From NCBI RefSeq assembly GCF_004011695.2, contig NC_082409.1:1488001-1552000 (forward strand): a DNA stretch of 64,000 bases, written 5' to 3'. The position numbers were made by a program, and so were the translations under genes. The stretch comes from Ascochyta rabiei (lineage: Eukaryota > Ascomycota > Dothideomycetes > Pleosporales > Didymellaceae). This document shows, one piece after another, positions 19,538-28,720 of the stretch (positions within the stretch are counted from its first letter, which is position 1; each line of letters starts with the position of its first letter). The notes beneath the pieces were generated by a model. It was given only the letters and a program-made list of their open reading frames with translations, was not told the DNA's origin and did not search any database.

Positions 19538-20995
19538 ATGCTGCAGAGGGGCTCTTCTTCAGCTTTGCGCGCCGTTGCGCCCACTGTCACACGCCCCACC
19601 ACTCAAAGCGTCCAGCGATCCTTCTCTTCGACGCGGCTAACTTCCACTGATGTCGACAATGCAACTTTCGGCGAACAACACATTGCAAAGGGCATTGGGC
19701 GCCTCACGAAGCATGTTTTCGAAGAAGGCAGGGGCACTTATATCACCACCGACAAAGGTGTCAAGCTGCTCGACATGACAGCTGGGATTGGCGTTGTGAA
19801 CCTTGGCCACTGCCATCCCAAAGTCAGCGCCGCTGCCGCCGCACAATGCAGCAAGATTACCCACGCCCAAGTCAACATTGGATTCAGCTCTGCGCAAATT
19901 GCACTTCTCAAAGAGCTGATCCCCATCCTCCCTCATAAATCTCTTGACACAGTCTTTCTTTGGAACTCTGGGGCAGAGGCAGTTGAGGCAGCTGTGAAAT
20001 TGGCTCGCGGCGCTACGAAGAAACCCAACGTCATCGTCATGCAAGGCTCTTACCACGGCCGTACAAACGCCACGGCCTCAATGACACGGTCCAAGACCAT
20101 CTACGGCGAGGGTCACGGACCATTGATGGGTGGTGTCTTTGCGACCGCGTTCCCTTACTATAGCCAGTTTGGCGGCGCTACGCCAGACACTCCTACAAGC
20201 GAGCTCGTTAATCAGGCGCTACTTCAGGTGAAGCTCACACTGCAGCAGCAGACATCACCCTCGGACACCGCCGCTATCATCCTCGAGCCGGTTCTTGGCG
20301 AAGGTGGTTACGTCCCAGCGCCTGCAGCGTTCTTGCATGGCCTGAGAAAGATCTGTGACGATAACAAGATTCTCCTCATTGCGGATGAAGTGCAATCTGG
20401 CATGGGTCGCACAGGGCACATGTTTTTTGTAGAGGAATCTGGTGTTCGGCCTGACATTCTGATCTTTGCCAAAGGTATCGCCAATGGCTTTCCACTCTCT
20501 GGAATCGCGAGCTCAAGGGAGCTCATGGATCTGCAGAAGCCAGGTTCGATGGGCGGTACATATGCTGGCAACGCTGTTGCTTGTGCCGCTGCCAAAGCGG
20601 TCATTGAGGCGTTCCGTGAGGAGAATATCCTTGACAACGTGGCCGCGCGTTCCCGGCAGATCTTCTCTTTCCTTGAGGACCTGAAATCTTCAGGTACAAA
20701 AGCCGGCAACTTGATTGAAGATGTCCGTGGGAAGGGGCTCATGGTCGGTGTCCAATTTGCGAACACAGAACTTCAACATGACTCTTCGAACGCTGCATCA
20801 CGACAAGCAAGTGCTCAGCCGCAAATCGCACCAAAGGTGGTTCAAGAGTGCATCAAGCGGGACATGCTACTTCTCAGCACATCAGTATTCGATGTTCTGA
20901 GGTTCATACCGCCGCTTACAATTAGCGAAGATGAGATGACCCAGGCATGCAAGATTTTCAAAGAGTCCTTGGAAGCAGTTGCGGAGGGTTTATAA
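19538..20995 (+). CDS. Class III aminotransferase, GABA-aminotransferase-like, mitochondrial
   Basis: PLP enzyme moving an amino group from an omega-amino acid (4-aminobutyrate or similar) to a keto acid. 485 residues from the ATG at 19538 (MLQRGSSSALRAVAPTV). The frame is open further upstream to 19160, but that part lacks the expected start. Residues 1-40 are rich in Arg, Ser and Thr with RSFSSTRL, a good mitochondrial presequence. The fold I domain shows GIGVVNLGHCHPKV, the cofactor-phosphate region NSGAEAVEAA, the YHGRT motif, LIADEVQSGMGRTG, and the Schiff-base lysine in FAKGIANGFP (near residue 312). The terminal region ends RFIPPLTISEDE as in the family. No introns. Acetylornithine or other omega-aminotransferase activity is the main alternative. 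Confidence 0.85.
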   Translation: MLQRGSSSALRAVAPTVTRPTTQSVQRSFSSTRLTSTDVDNATFGEQHIAKGIGRLTKHVFEEGRGTYITTDKGVKLLDMTAGIGVVNLGHCHPKVSAAAAAQCSKITHAQVNIGFSSAQIALLKELIPILPHKSLDTVFLWNSGAEAVEAAVKLARGATKKPNVIVMQGSYHGRTNATASMTRSKTIYGEGHGPLMGGVFATAFPYYSQFGGATPDTPTSELVNQALLQVKLTLQQQTSPSDTAAIILEPVLGEGGYVPAPAAFLHGLRKICDDNKILLIADEVQSGMGRTGHMFFVEESGVRPDILIFAKGIANGFPLSGIASSRELMDLQKPGSMGGTYAGNAVACAAAKAVIEAFREENILDNVAARSRQIFSFLEDLKSSGTKAGNLIEDVRGKGLMVGVQFANTELQHDSSNAASRQASAQPQIAPKVVQECIKRDMLLLSTSVFDVLRFIPPLTISEDEMTQACKIFKESLEAVAEGL

Positions 20996-21706
20996 GAAAT
21001 ACTTAGTCGCACCTAATTTGAATGATTTAAGTCCATAGTTCGAGCCTCCAAGTTGTGTTCAGACCTGTTTTCAGGATGGAGCTCATTCTCTGTCAATTGA
21101 GTAGGCACCCACGACCTTGTTAATACTCGTTCGTGAGTTGACTGGCCTCCAGGGCCCGATGAGGTAGCAGTAATATCCGGAAATAGCAGTGCATCTGTAG
21201 ATCGGACGAAGCAACCTTTGAGGGGCGTGGTGCTGGTTAGTAGGCATGTATGGTGATGGCGAAGGTCACTCTATGTTGTTACTAAGATTTTTACTGCTGA
21301 CAGTGCGCTTTTGAACAGGCTAATTTTATGCAGTCATCAATAGTGGAGACTTTGGGTTACAATTTAATGGCTGATTATAAAGAAAAGGCGGGCAGGTTTT
21401 GCTTGATGTTGCCACTGACCAGAGGTAGCGGACGGTCCTCGAGTTTCACTGCGCAGACTGGGATGCACTTTCACTAATCGCTGTGAACACAGGACGATTA
21501 CTTCGATTTGAAGCCAATGGAGATTGAGGCAGACCGGCGGACAAAGTGGGAGATGAACGTCGGTATTCAATGGTATGTGTGTCGAGTAGAAGTGATGCGG
21601 TATACCGCCAAGAATCATGAGAACATTGCAGCTGTAGTGTACTAACAACAACTATCTTATGGAGTAACACAGATGATGTCGAGCGCTTAAGACTCAAGCC
21701 TTGTTC
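20996..21706. other. Intergenic, no gene seen
   Basis: Non-coding sequence between the aminotransferase and the decayed CFEM receptor. Two overlapping minus-strand frames of 80-95 codons (21364-21697) show no recognisable domain. Confidence 0.5.
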
Positions 21707-23035
21707 TTAGCTCGCTGAGCTCTTCGCGCTCCTTGAGTCCCCATCTATCTCCACCAATTGTACAAAGCTTCTCTCATCATCAGTCGTCTGCGGCTTCTTC
21801 GCATAACACACCCTGAAGGTAGTCTGTAGATTAATATTATTCGCGATGAGTCCGCTGAACGCGTGCAATCTCTGACTTCGTCTGGGGGGTCCCATTGTAT
21901 CCTTTGCGGTGGACTGGTTTGTGCTACCCACAATTTTGGGGAAGAGACGCGTGAGACTGAGACAGATGGATGGCATACAGATACAGATGATACCGACCTA
22001 GCATTCTATTACTGACCAGAGACTAGCTTCCAGGTAGTCCTACGTCGTGTCTGTCGTGTTTGCGAAGTTTACGAGAGAGCGAAGACAGAGCATTGAAACG
22101 ACGGTAACACTGTGGTGGTCAGTAAGTATGAACGATGTAGTAAGATAGATCTTGACACATAACGATCCAACACTGAATATAAGCAATACGCTGATTTTCT
22201 TCTTCATCCCCATATGCAGCTTCCAAATCTGTGTAATTGGCAGCGACAAGGTGACGAAATCAAACCACGACGCTGTGCGCAGCATGTGTGAAGGTCAGCG
22301 TATTGTTGTTGATGCACTTCCTAGTGTGATCTCAATCCCACTGATTCTATGCGAAGCTGACTGGCGTACAGTAAAAGGTGGCAGCGAACCCAAACGCGAT
22401 CATTGACGCGATCTGAAAGTAGATGATCATCCAGACTATGCGCCTAAAACGCTTCTCTGGGAAGATCTGGAGGAAGAAGAGCAAGAAGGAGATCTTGATG
22501 AAGCTGAGTGTAGTAAAATAAATAATCTCACTGATCCAAAAATACTGTGAGGTCTTGTTAGCCGAAGTCTGTTGAGTGCCTGCGCGAAATCTCACCAGAA
22601 GCGTAGTAGTTATGCCTGAGAAGAAAACATTCCACATACTGAGCCTAAGCCCAGCGAACAACATTTTGTAACACGTAGCAAACAGTACAGTGTTAAATAT
22701 CAAGACCATGACCATATTGCTGTTATCAAGCCATAGAAGACGTCCCACGGTAAAAAGTACGATCCACTGAGCCGCCATGGCAACAACAGCCAGAGCGTAA
22801 AAGGCAATGTTGATTAACCTGTAATGTCTTGACTCGTCGCGGATGGACTTATCACTGCACACCGTCAAGGTAGTGCGAAGCGCGCTCGGCTCTTTCTTGC
22901 GACTACATGACCCAGTGATGCAGTCTCAGACTTCATCCACAAGAGTGATATTGCGGCAGGCGCAGGAGGAGTTGGAAGATAGGGGAGGACGACACCTTGT
23001 ATACCTAAACGTGTTGTTTAGACAATCTTGCTAGT
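21707..23035 (-). pseudogene. CFEM-domain PTH11-type receptor, decayed
   Basis: Minus strand. The upstream end translates to a CFEM-like cysteine pattern (CLNNTF, then SSCACRNITLVDEV, then DCITGSC) followed by SIRDESRHYRLINI, the usual linker into the seven-helix region. An open block at 22868-22347 holds helices ending IIYFTTLSFIKISFLLFFLQ and FGFAATFYCTPVSFA, diagnostic of the fungal rhodopsin-like (PTH11) domain. Beyond it the frame is destroyed: a TAG where a conserved Trp is expected, a TGA shortly after, then a one-base insertion before DFVTLSLPITQIWKLHMGMK. A likely intron (about 22087-22137) and C-terminal pieces (SLVNFANTTDT; CICMPSICLSL; ERSFVQLVEIDG) follow, again with stops. Another stop lies inside the CFEM part. 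Members of this family act as surface sensors in plant-associated fungi; this copy cannot be functional as read. Confidence 0.75.
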
Positions 23036-23820
23036 ATTATTGTCAGCGTTATATACAAAATTCACATGGCAGGAGTACCTACTGCGCAGCCCGGCAATAA
23101 ACCGAAGTTGCTTTTTGGGCGTGAAAAACAGCAATTAGGAGCGATAGCGACACAGTCACTCACGTGAAGAGTCTGGATCGCATGCTCTGGTCCGATGTGT
23201 TGGCACAGCTAAAGAGTTAAAAGTAATTTACTCTGGAAGTTAGGTAAGGGTCTGGCGGAACATGTGGTGAGCTACTGAGGGCAGAGATTAGATTATAAAA
23301 GCACAAATATAAAAGTAACGTGCAGCAGTGACGAGCCCCCTTTACAGAACGCCTAGATTCAATTTGTGGTCGTACAGGTGATGCTTCCGTGTCGTAGTGG
23401 GGCTGCCTAGATCCTCCAGACAATCATTCTCACGGACATGCGGATCCTGCGCAAGACAGGTAAGACAAGGACTTATTTGATTAAGGTCTTGATACTTGTT
23501 CAGCAATAGATTAGTATGTGTGTATATGTGCAATACAAACTAACCTTGTACTATAATAGGTAGCCCCTGCCTTTTTCTTAGCAGGTTATTTGCTAAACCC
23601 TTCAACCTTAGCTGCTGCTATCTAACAAAAAGGCACAACGCTTGTACATGCTAGAAAGATGCAGAAGAAGTTTATGCATCTAATATAAGTGCGTTATACA
23701 AGTAATTGCTTATCCTATATAAGGTGTTTACAATGCCAAGGAAAAGTGTCCGGCTTAGTAGTGTGTCTGGCTTCGTGGTGCTTTACGTTATACGAAGTAT
23801 TATATTTACTACTTGCTATA
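23036..23820. other. AT-rich intergenic, no gene seen
   Basis: AT-rich, stop-dense sequence between the receptor remnant and the Gfo/Idh gene. Frames of about 60 codons only. Confidence 0.5.
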
Positions 23821-25125
23821 CTAGAACGTAAATACATCAGAGACATTAATAACCTGTCCACTTGCAATTGATTTGTTAGCGCAAATACCTGTTAGTATAG
23901 ACAACGCCCCGTCTACGTGAGTAGCAGCCCTCATGTCTTGATTAATCTCAGCACCGTGTTCGCCAAAAAGATCCGCAAGTAAGACCTCATCGCCTCCGCC
24001 ATGTGCCCCTACACTGGTGGGAATCTCGACATCAACTGGCTTTTGGAACAGTTTCCTCAAAGTAATCGATCGAGTCTCAAGTGAGCCTTCAAGCGATTGA
24101 TCACCACCGCTGTTGACGTAACTGTTTTCGACGACTTCCATCTCTAAACGTCCACCTGTGCCGTTGAAAGATACGCGAAACCCTTCCCATGGCGCGTACG
24201 CAGTGAGCGAATATGTTAGCACTGCGCTGTTCTGATAGCGCACCATGACGTTCATGGTATCCTCAATGCTGATGCCGTCGCCGAACACGCTCTGATCTCG
24301 GTAATAGCTGTCCTCGTGTTCTGCATCAAGATACATCTTCTTCAGCTTACCATTCATTTCCATGTGTAGCGCGAAGGGGTCCGATCTTGCTACTTCGCTG
24401 CCATGTGCTCTGTTGTAAAACTCGGTCACACCACGCTTTTCCGCATTTTCTCGACCGTAGAATTTTAGGTCGCCTAATGCATATACAGTCTCAGGTCGCG
24501 AGTTGAGCCAGAAGTTCACGAGGTCAAAGTGATGCGTTGACTTGTGAACCAGCAACCCTCCAGCATTTCGCTTGTCGCGGTGCCAGCGTCGGAAGTAGTC
24601 AGCACCATGCGATGTATTGAGCATCCATTCAAAGTGGACGCTTGTTACTGTTCCGATCTCTCCTGAACGTAGAAGTTCCCAGACTTTCGTGTTGTGTGGC
24701 GCGTATCGGTAATTGAAGGTCACACGGACCTTGTTGCCAGTTCGCTCCACAGCATCGAAGATCTCCCGACACCGTGGCACATCGATGGTCATGGGCTTCT
24801 CTGTGACCACGTTGCAGCCAAGTTCGAGCGCTCGTACAATGTAGATGTTGTGTGTGCGATCGATGGTGGTCACGATCACTTCATCTGGTCTGGCCTCCTC
24901 GATCATGCGATCGAAATCCTTCGCCTTGTATGTTTGAACTTTGGCGTGACCAAAAGAATGTAGCTGTTCGTTGGCAAAGTCGAGCCGAGTCTGATTTGTG
25001 TCGCAGAATGCTACGATCTGAGAGGTCTCTTTGTAGGATGTTGCAATTGCCGAGTAGAAAAAGCTCGAGCGTCCACCAGTACCGATGAGAGCATATCTCT
25101 TTCGCCTTGGGTGCGTATCGTCCAT
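23821..25125 (-). CDS. Gfo/Idh/MocA-family NAD(P)-dependent oxidoreductase
   Basis: 434 residues from the ATG at 25125 (MDDTHPRRKRYALIGTGGRS). An open upstream extension to 25206 lacks family features. Residues about 11-130 form a Rossmann domain with the GTGGRSSFFYSAI dinucleotide loop, and the family signature EKP appears in VVTEKPMTID. The catalytic-side motif GGLLVHKSTHHFDLVNFW (near residue 205) matches the conserved Lys/His region of the C-terminal domain. Family members oxidise or reduce sugars, inositols and related polyols; the exact substrate cannot be read. No stop or frameshift is seen, unlike its neighbours on both sides. It is divergently arranged with a dead transporter gene 480 bp away, which hints at a former catabolic pair. 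Confidence 0.85.
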   Translation of the reverse strand: MDDTHPRRKRYALIGTGGRSSFFYSAIATSYKETSQIVAFCDTNQTRLDFANEQLHSFGHAKVQTYKAKDFDRMIEEARPDEVIVTTIDRTHNIYIVRALELGCNVVTEKPMTIDVPRCREIFDAVERTGNKVRVTFNYRYAPHNTKVWELLRSGEIGTVTSVHFEWMLNTSHGADYFRRWHRDKRNAGGLLVHKSTHHFDLVNFWLNSRPETVYALGDLKFYGRENAEKRGVTEFYNRAHGSEVARSDPFALHMEMNGKLKKMYLDAEHEDSYYRDQSVFGDGISIEDTMNVMVRYQNSAVLTYSLTAYAPWEGFRVSFNGTGGRLEMEVVENSYVNSGGDQSLEGSLETRSITLRKLFQKPVDVEIPTSVGAHGGGDEVLLADLFGEHGAEINQDMRAATHVDGALSILTGICANKSIASGQVINVSDVFTF

Positions 25126-25602
25126 GATGTTGTTTCTGTAGATTAACACGTTGTTGAAGCTCGATGTTTGGCCAAGATATAAGTAAAGAGGGGCATGTTC
25201 CACCAAAGGGCATCGGACAAATCCTTCTCCGTCTCACTCGGGCCATACCACACCGAATACCTTAGGCCAAGAGTCTTCTACCGGTGGCAAATTATGCCTG
25301 CTCCACTCTCATGGGGTTTCTCAAGAGATGATCAGTCATTGGGCAAAGGGTTTTGCGGGGAAAGTTGCGTTGTAAGATGCCACAGGGCATGGGCTGAATG
25401 CTTCCAAAAGCGCCAATTTATGGAATTCATCAAGTTTGTCGCCGAGGTGGGTATTCGTATTGAGAAAGCGTATAATGTTGAGTTAAGCCCTGGGCCAACG
25501 ACTTGGTGCTGATTGGTCATCTAGTTGTTGCTGATAATATATGGTAGGGCGGGCTCAAGGGTAGAGTGAAGCGATCGCGACCACCACGTATTCTCCACGA
25601 AC
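25126..25602. other. Divergent intergenic region
   Basis: This separates the starts of the Gfo/Idh gene (minus) and the transporter pseudogene (plus) and would hold a shared promoter. No gene seen. Confidence 0.5.
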
Positions 25603-27530
25603 ATGGCGACTCCCGACACCAAAGACTCCATCAATCGCATTGAACAAAAAAACATATTCAAGCAACCACGAGACTGTCGATACTACAGCGAGATGGCTTG
25701 CAGATGTACACGTTGAGGATGCAGCCTTCACCCACAAAGAGGAGCGCGCGGTCTTGAAACGTATAGACTAAAGAGTTATCTCTCTCCTTCTTTTTGCTTA
25801 TCTTTTCCAACAGCTAAATAAGAGCTCACCGTCCTATGTGTCAATATTTGGCATCCAAAAGGATGCAGGGCTCATTGGCAAGCAATATGCGTGGCTCAGA
25901 TCGATCCTGTACCTAGCACAACTGATCATGCAGCCCCTCGTCGCATTCTTGCTTATCAAATTCCCAACAGGAAAAGACATTGCTGGAACCATCTTCTGTT
26001 GGAACAGCAGTCTGACTATTTTGGCATCTTGCACCGACTTCAGAAGTTTGCTAGGTCTGCGTTTCCTGCTAGGAAACTTTGAAGCTATGAGCCTGCGTTG
26101 CTACAACGACGATGTGGTGGTGCAGATCTGAACAGACGATGCGTACTGCGTCTTGGAACGCAATGAACGGTGTCACTTACATCATCGGTAGCCAATTTAC
26201 CTATGGACTTGGTCACATCGACAACGACTCGATGTACAAATACCAGATCATCCTTCCCTTCTGTGGGCTGATGACTGTAGCGTATTCTTTCGTGGTCTTG
26301 GTGTTCATGCCAGACTCTCCATTGAAGGCAAAGTTCCTGACCGAACGCAATTCGCCGTCGAAAGAATACGAGCCAATCAGATAGGCATACAATCAGGTAC
26401 ATGGGAGACATTCATCGACTTCAAGACTTGGCGTTTGTTTGTTAGTGCCTGCGGTTATGTACGCACCCACCGCGGATCTTCACAGCTACGATCAAAATTA
26501 CGTTATAGACAAGCAAGAGGTTCTAACTGGCTAGCTATAGTTAGTTAACAGTAAAAGTAACAGGTTGGGTGACAGATTAGGACAGCATGCAGAGCAAAAC
26601 GTGACAACTACAGAAAATCAGCTAGTTATCTATCGGCCCACGTTCACAGTCTGTGTTAATGAATCGAAGTTCCAGATTTGGAGTGGGTGCATACATATCG
26701 CCAGGCATTATATCGCCATCGTTGCGATATCGTGAGTGTCTCCTAACTGCCTTGAGTTGAGTCAATTGGTAGCTTAGAAACTCTGCGAATTACCTGCAGA
26801 ATTGCCAGCGGCGGTATCTCCACCTTCGGTAGCCCGATCATCCAGGACTTCGGATGCACAAACTTTGAAGCCATTCTGTTTAACATTCCATTCGGTGCAA
26901 TTCAAATTGTCTTGATCCTCAGCTCGAGCTGGGGTGCCGCAAGGTTCAAACATAAAGGCTTAGCAATCGCTCTTATCTCTGTCTTTCCTGCCGTTGATCC
27001 AGTCATAATGTTGACACTACCCCGAAAGCATAAAGGCGTTCTGCTCCTCAGATACTATCTCGTGTCATGTCTAGCTGCCATCACGCCCCTTTACTACACT
27101 TGGCATATCCAGAACACTGCAGGGGACACCAAGAAGAAGTGCACTCCCGCCATGGTTTTCGTTGGAATGTGCACACTGGTAATGTCATTGGACCATTTCT
27201 CTTCTCAGTCGACGATGCACCTGAATATCGCCCTGGTCTGGTCTCGAACCTCGTCATGTTCATCCTTGTTGGTGCTATTTCACTGTTGATCCCGATGTAC
27301 TTTGCCCTACTGTTCTGAAGATACGCTAAACGCAGAGAAGAATAGGGAAATCCATCTGTCAGACTAGATGATTCCATGCTTAATAAAAATGAAAGAGACA
27401 GCAAAAGGTATCGAGCTGGAAGGCGGTGAGACACAGCGACATAAGCAATACAAGAGGTTCTCGGACAAGACTATAGCGAACGAGGACTGTATTTACTGTG
27501 AGATGAGCGAGTTGTTTGAACTAGGCGGCC
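25603..27530 (+). pseudogene. Allantoate permease-family (Dal5-like, ACS) MFS transporter, decayed
   Basis: Pieces of one transporter appear in order but in shifting frames. The start ATPDTKDSINRIEQKN is at 25603; after a frameshift near a poly-A run comes TARWLADVHVEDAAFTHKEE with AVLKRID. Then come VSIFGIQKDAGLIGKQYAWL (25835 on), SEQTMRTASWNAMNGVTYII (26125 on), KYQIILPFCGLMTVAYSFVV and FMPDSP. About 500 bp of stop-filled sequence follows. The C-terminal half resumes with GGISTFGSPIIQDFG, ILFNIPFGAIQIV and TWHIQNTAGDTKKKC (27100 on), another frameshift, then GNVIGPFLFSVDDAPEYRPG and a tail. These are hallmark segments of the anion:cation symporter/allantoate permease family. At least three frameshifts and many stops make it non-functional. 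Former substrates could be ureides, vitamins or organic acids. Confidence 0.85.
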
Positions 27531-28720
27531 TTGAACTGACGGTTAATAGTTTACTGAGGCACAAGAGCGACGAAACGCATATAACGGGCTTCCAAGATAG
27601 CTAAGAGCTTGTTCGGTTTCGCACCCAGACTTACTTCTACTTCGATTTTCACTTGCTGAACAGAGACTTTACCTAGCACCTCATACAAAAACCGCTATGC
27701 CTTGTCCAGGACACTGCGTACTATGCCAGGAAATGACCCGCTACGTGTCACCCACTATGCATTGTTTTTGGCAAGTGTATAACAATGAATTTATTGAACT
27801 TTGGCTCTAAGCAGCGTGTCTATAGTGGAAGCGTCCAATTACACAATTTCGAACCTCAATGTCTCTTGCACTGCCCCCCGCCCCCCCCCCCCCCCTGGTT
27901 TATTTTCCCATGGACAGTACGCCGTGAACTCCGCATTGACTGACTGCCTCCAGGCTTGCCTACCATGATTCAAAAGCAAATAAGATATTATATGGTGCAT
28001 CTAAAGAATTGGCTTGTCCCAAGGCCCTGATTCGATTCACTGAGCGCGGGTGAACAACTCACTTAACGCTGACTCGTACCAAAAAAACAATCGACGTCAC
28101 GATACAGGTGCAAGGTTTACACCATGCTCGCTGCATCTATGGCCTAGCTAAGTTCTATCTAATAAGCCAGCACGAAAATAATCCATAACAGAAGAGTCGC
28201 TTGAGAGACGGTTGATAAAGCAGGCTTAGCGGAAACTGCATCAAAAGCGGTATCCCACAGCTCTTCCATGTTTAGACAAGTACCTCCAGTTCAAGATCAA
28301 GATGCAGAAGAAGAGAGGGGTAGAGTGAGTGAGGATGATTTCTTCTGTTCGTGCGCTTCTCCCTACTCGCTATGCGTGCATTGCACCACCTTGCTGCATG
28401 GCGCTGCGTGTGCGAGTGCCGAACCCTGCTCACCGAGCTGCTTCTTGCTACAAGTCTTATTCATGTCGGAGGCTAATAACGCATCTTGCGAGTCATCCCA
28501 CAGTCTCGCGTACTTCGTAGTGGTCACGTTTTTCAAACTCCATCTTCTTAATTTTGATACGAGAGCGATATATTGATAAAACCTCCATCAATGAATGTAT
28601 ATTGATGTATTGTACATTTAAATGCTAGGGTTCGAATACAGTCTACTTATACAATCATCTTCTCGTTAGTCAGCTCCTCGAGGTGGCGCCTCTCTATGCC
28701 TGAAGTCAAGGCTAGAACCT
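27531..28720. other. Intergenic, no gene seen; poly-C tract
   Basis: This holds a C-rich homopolymer tract at about 27877-27896 and a short sequence at 27708-27730 (CCAGGACACTGCGTACTATGCC) faintly similar to the ends of the 18.6-kb fold-back. A 102-codon frame at 28268-28576 has no recognisable family. Confidence 0.5.

Noticed and set aside
27877..27896. C homopolymer considered as telomeric or transposon end
   Set aside because: No TTAGGG units and no paired inverted end found; probably a simple homopolymer.
28268..28576. 102-codon Cys-rich frame considered as a small secreted protein
   Set aside because: No signal peptide at its start and cysteines arise from a TGC-rich stretch; not supportable.
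28628..28645. GGGTTCGAATA resembling a tRNA T-loop
   Set aside because: No matching cloverleaf arms on either side.
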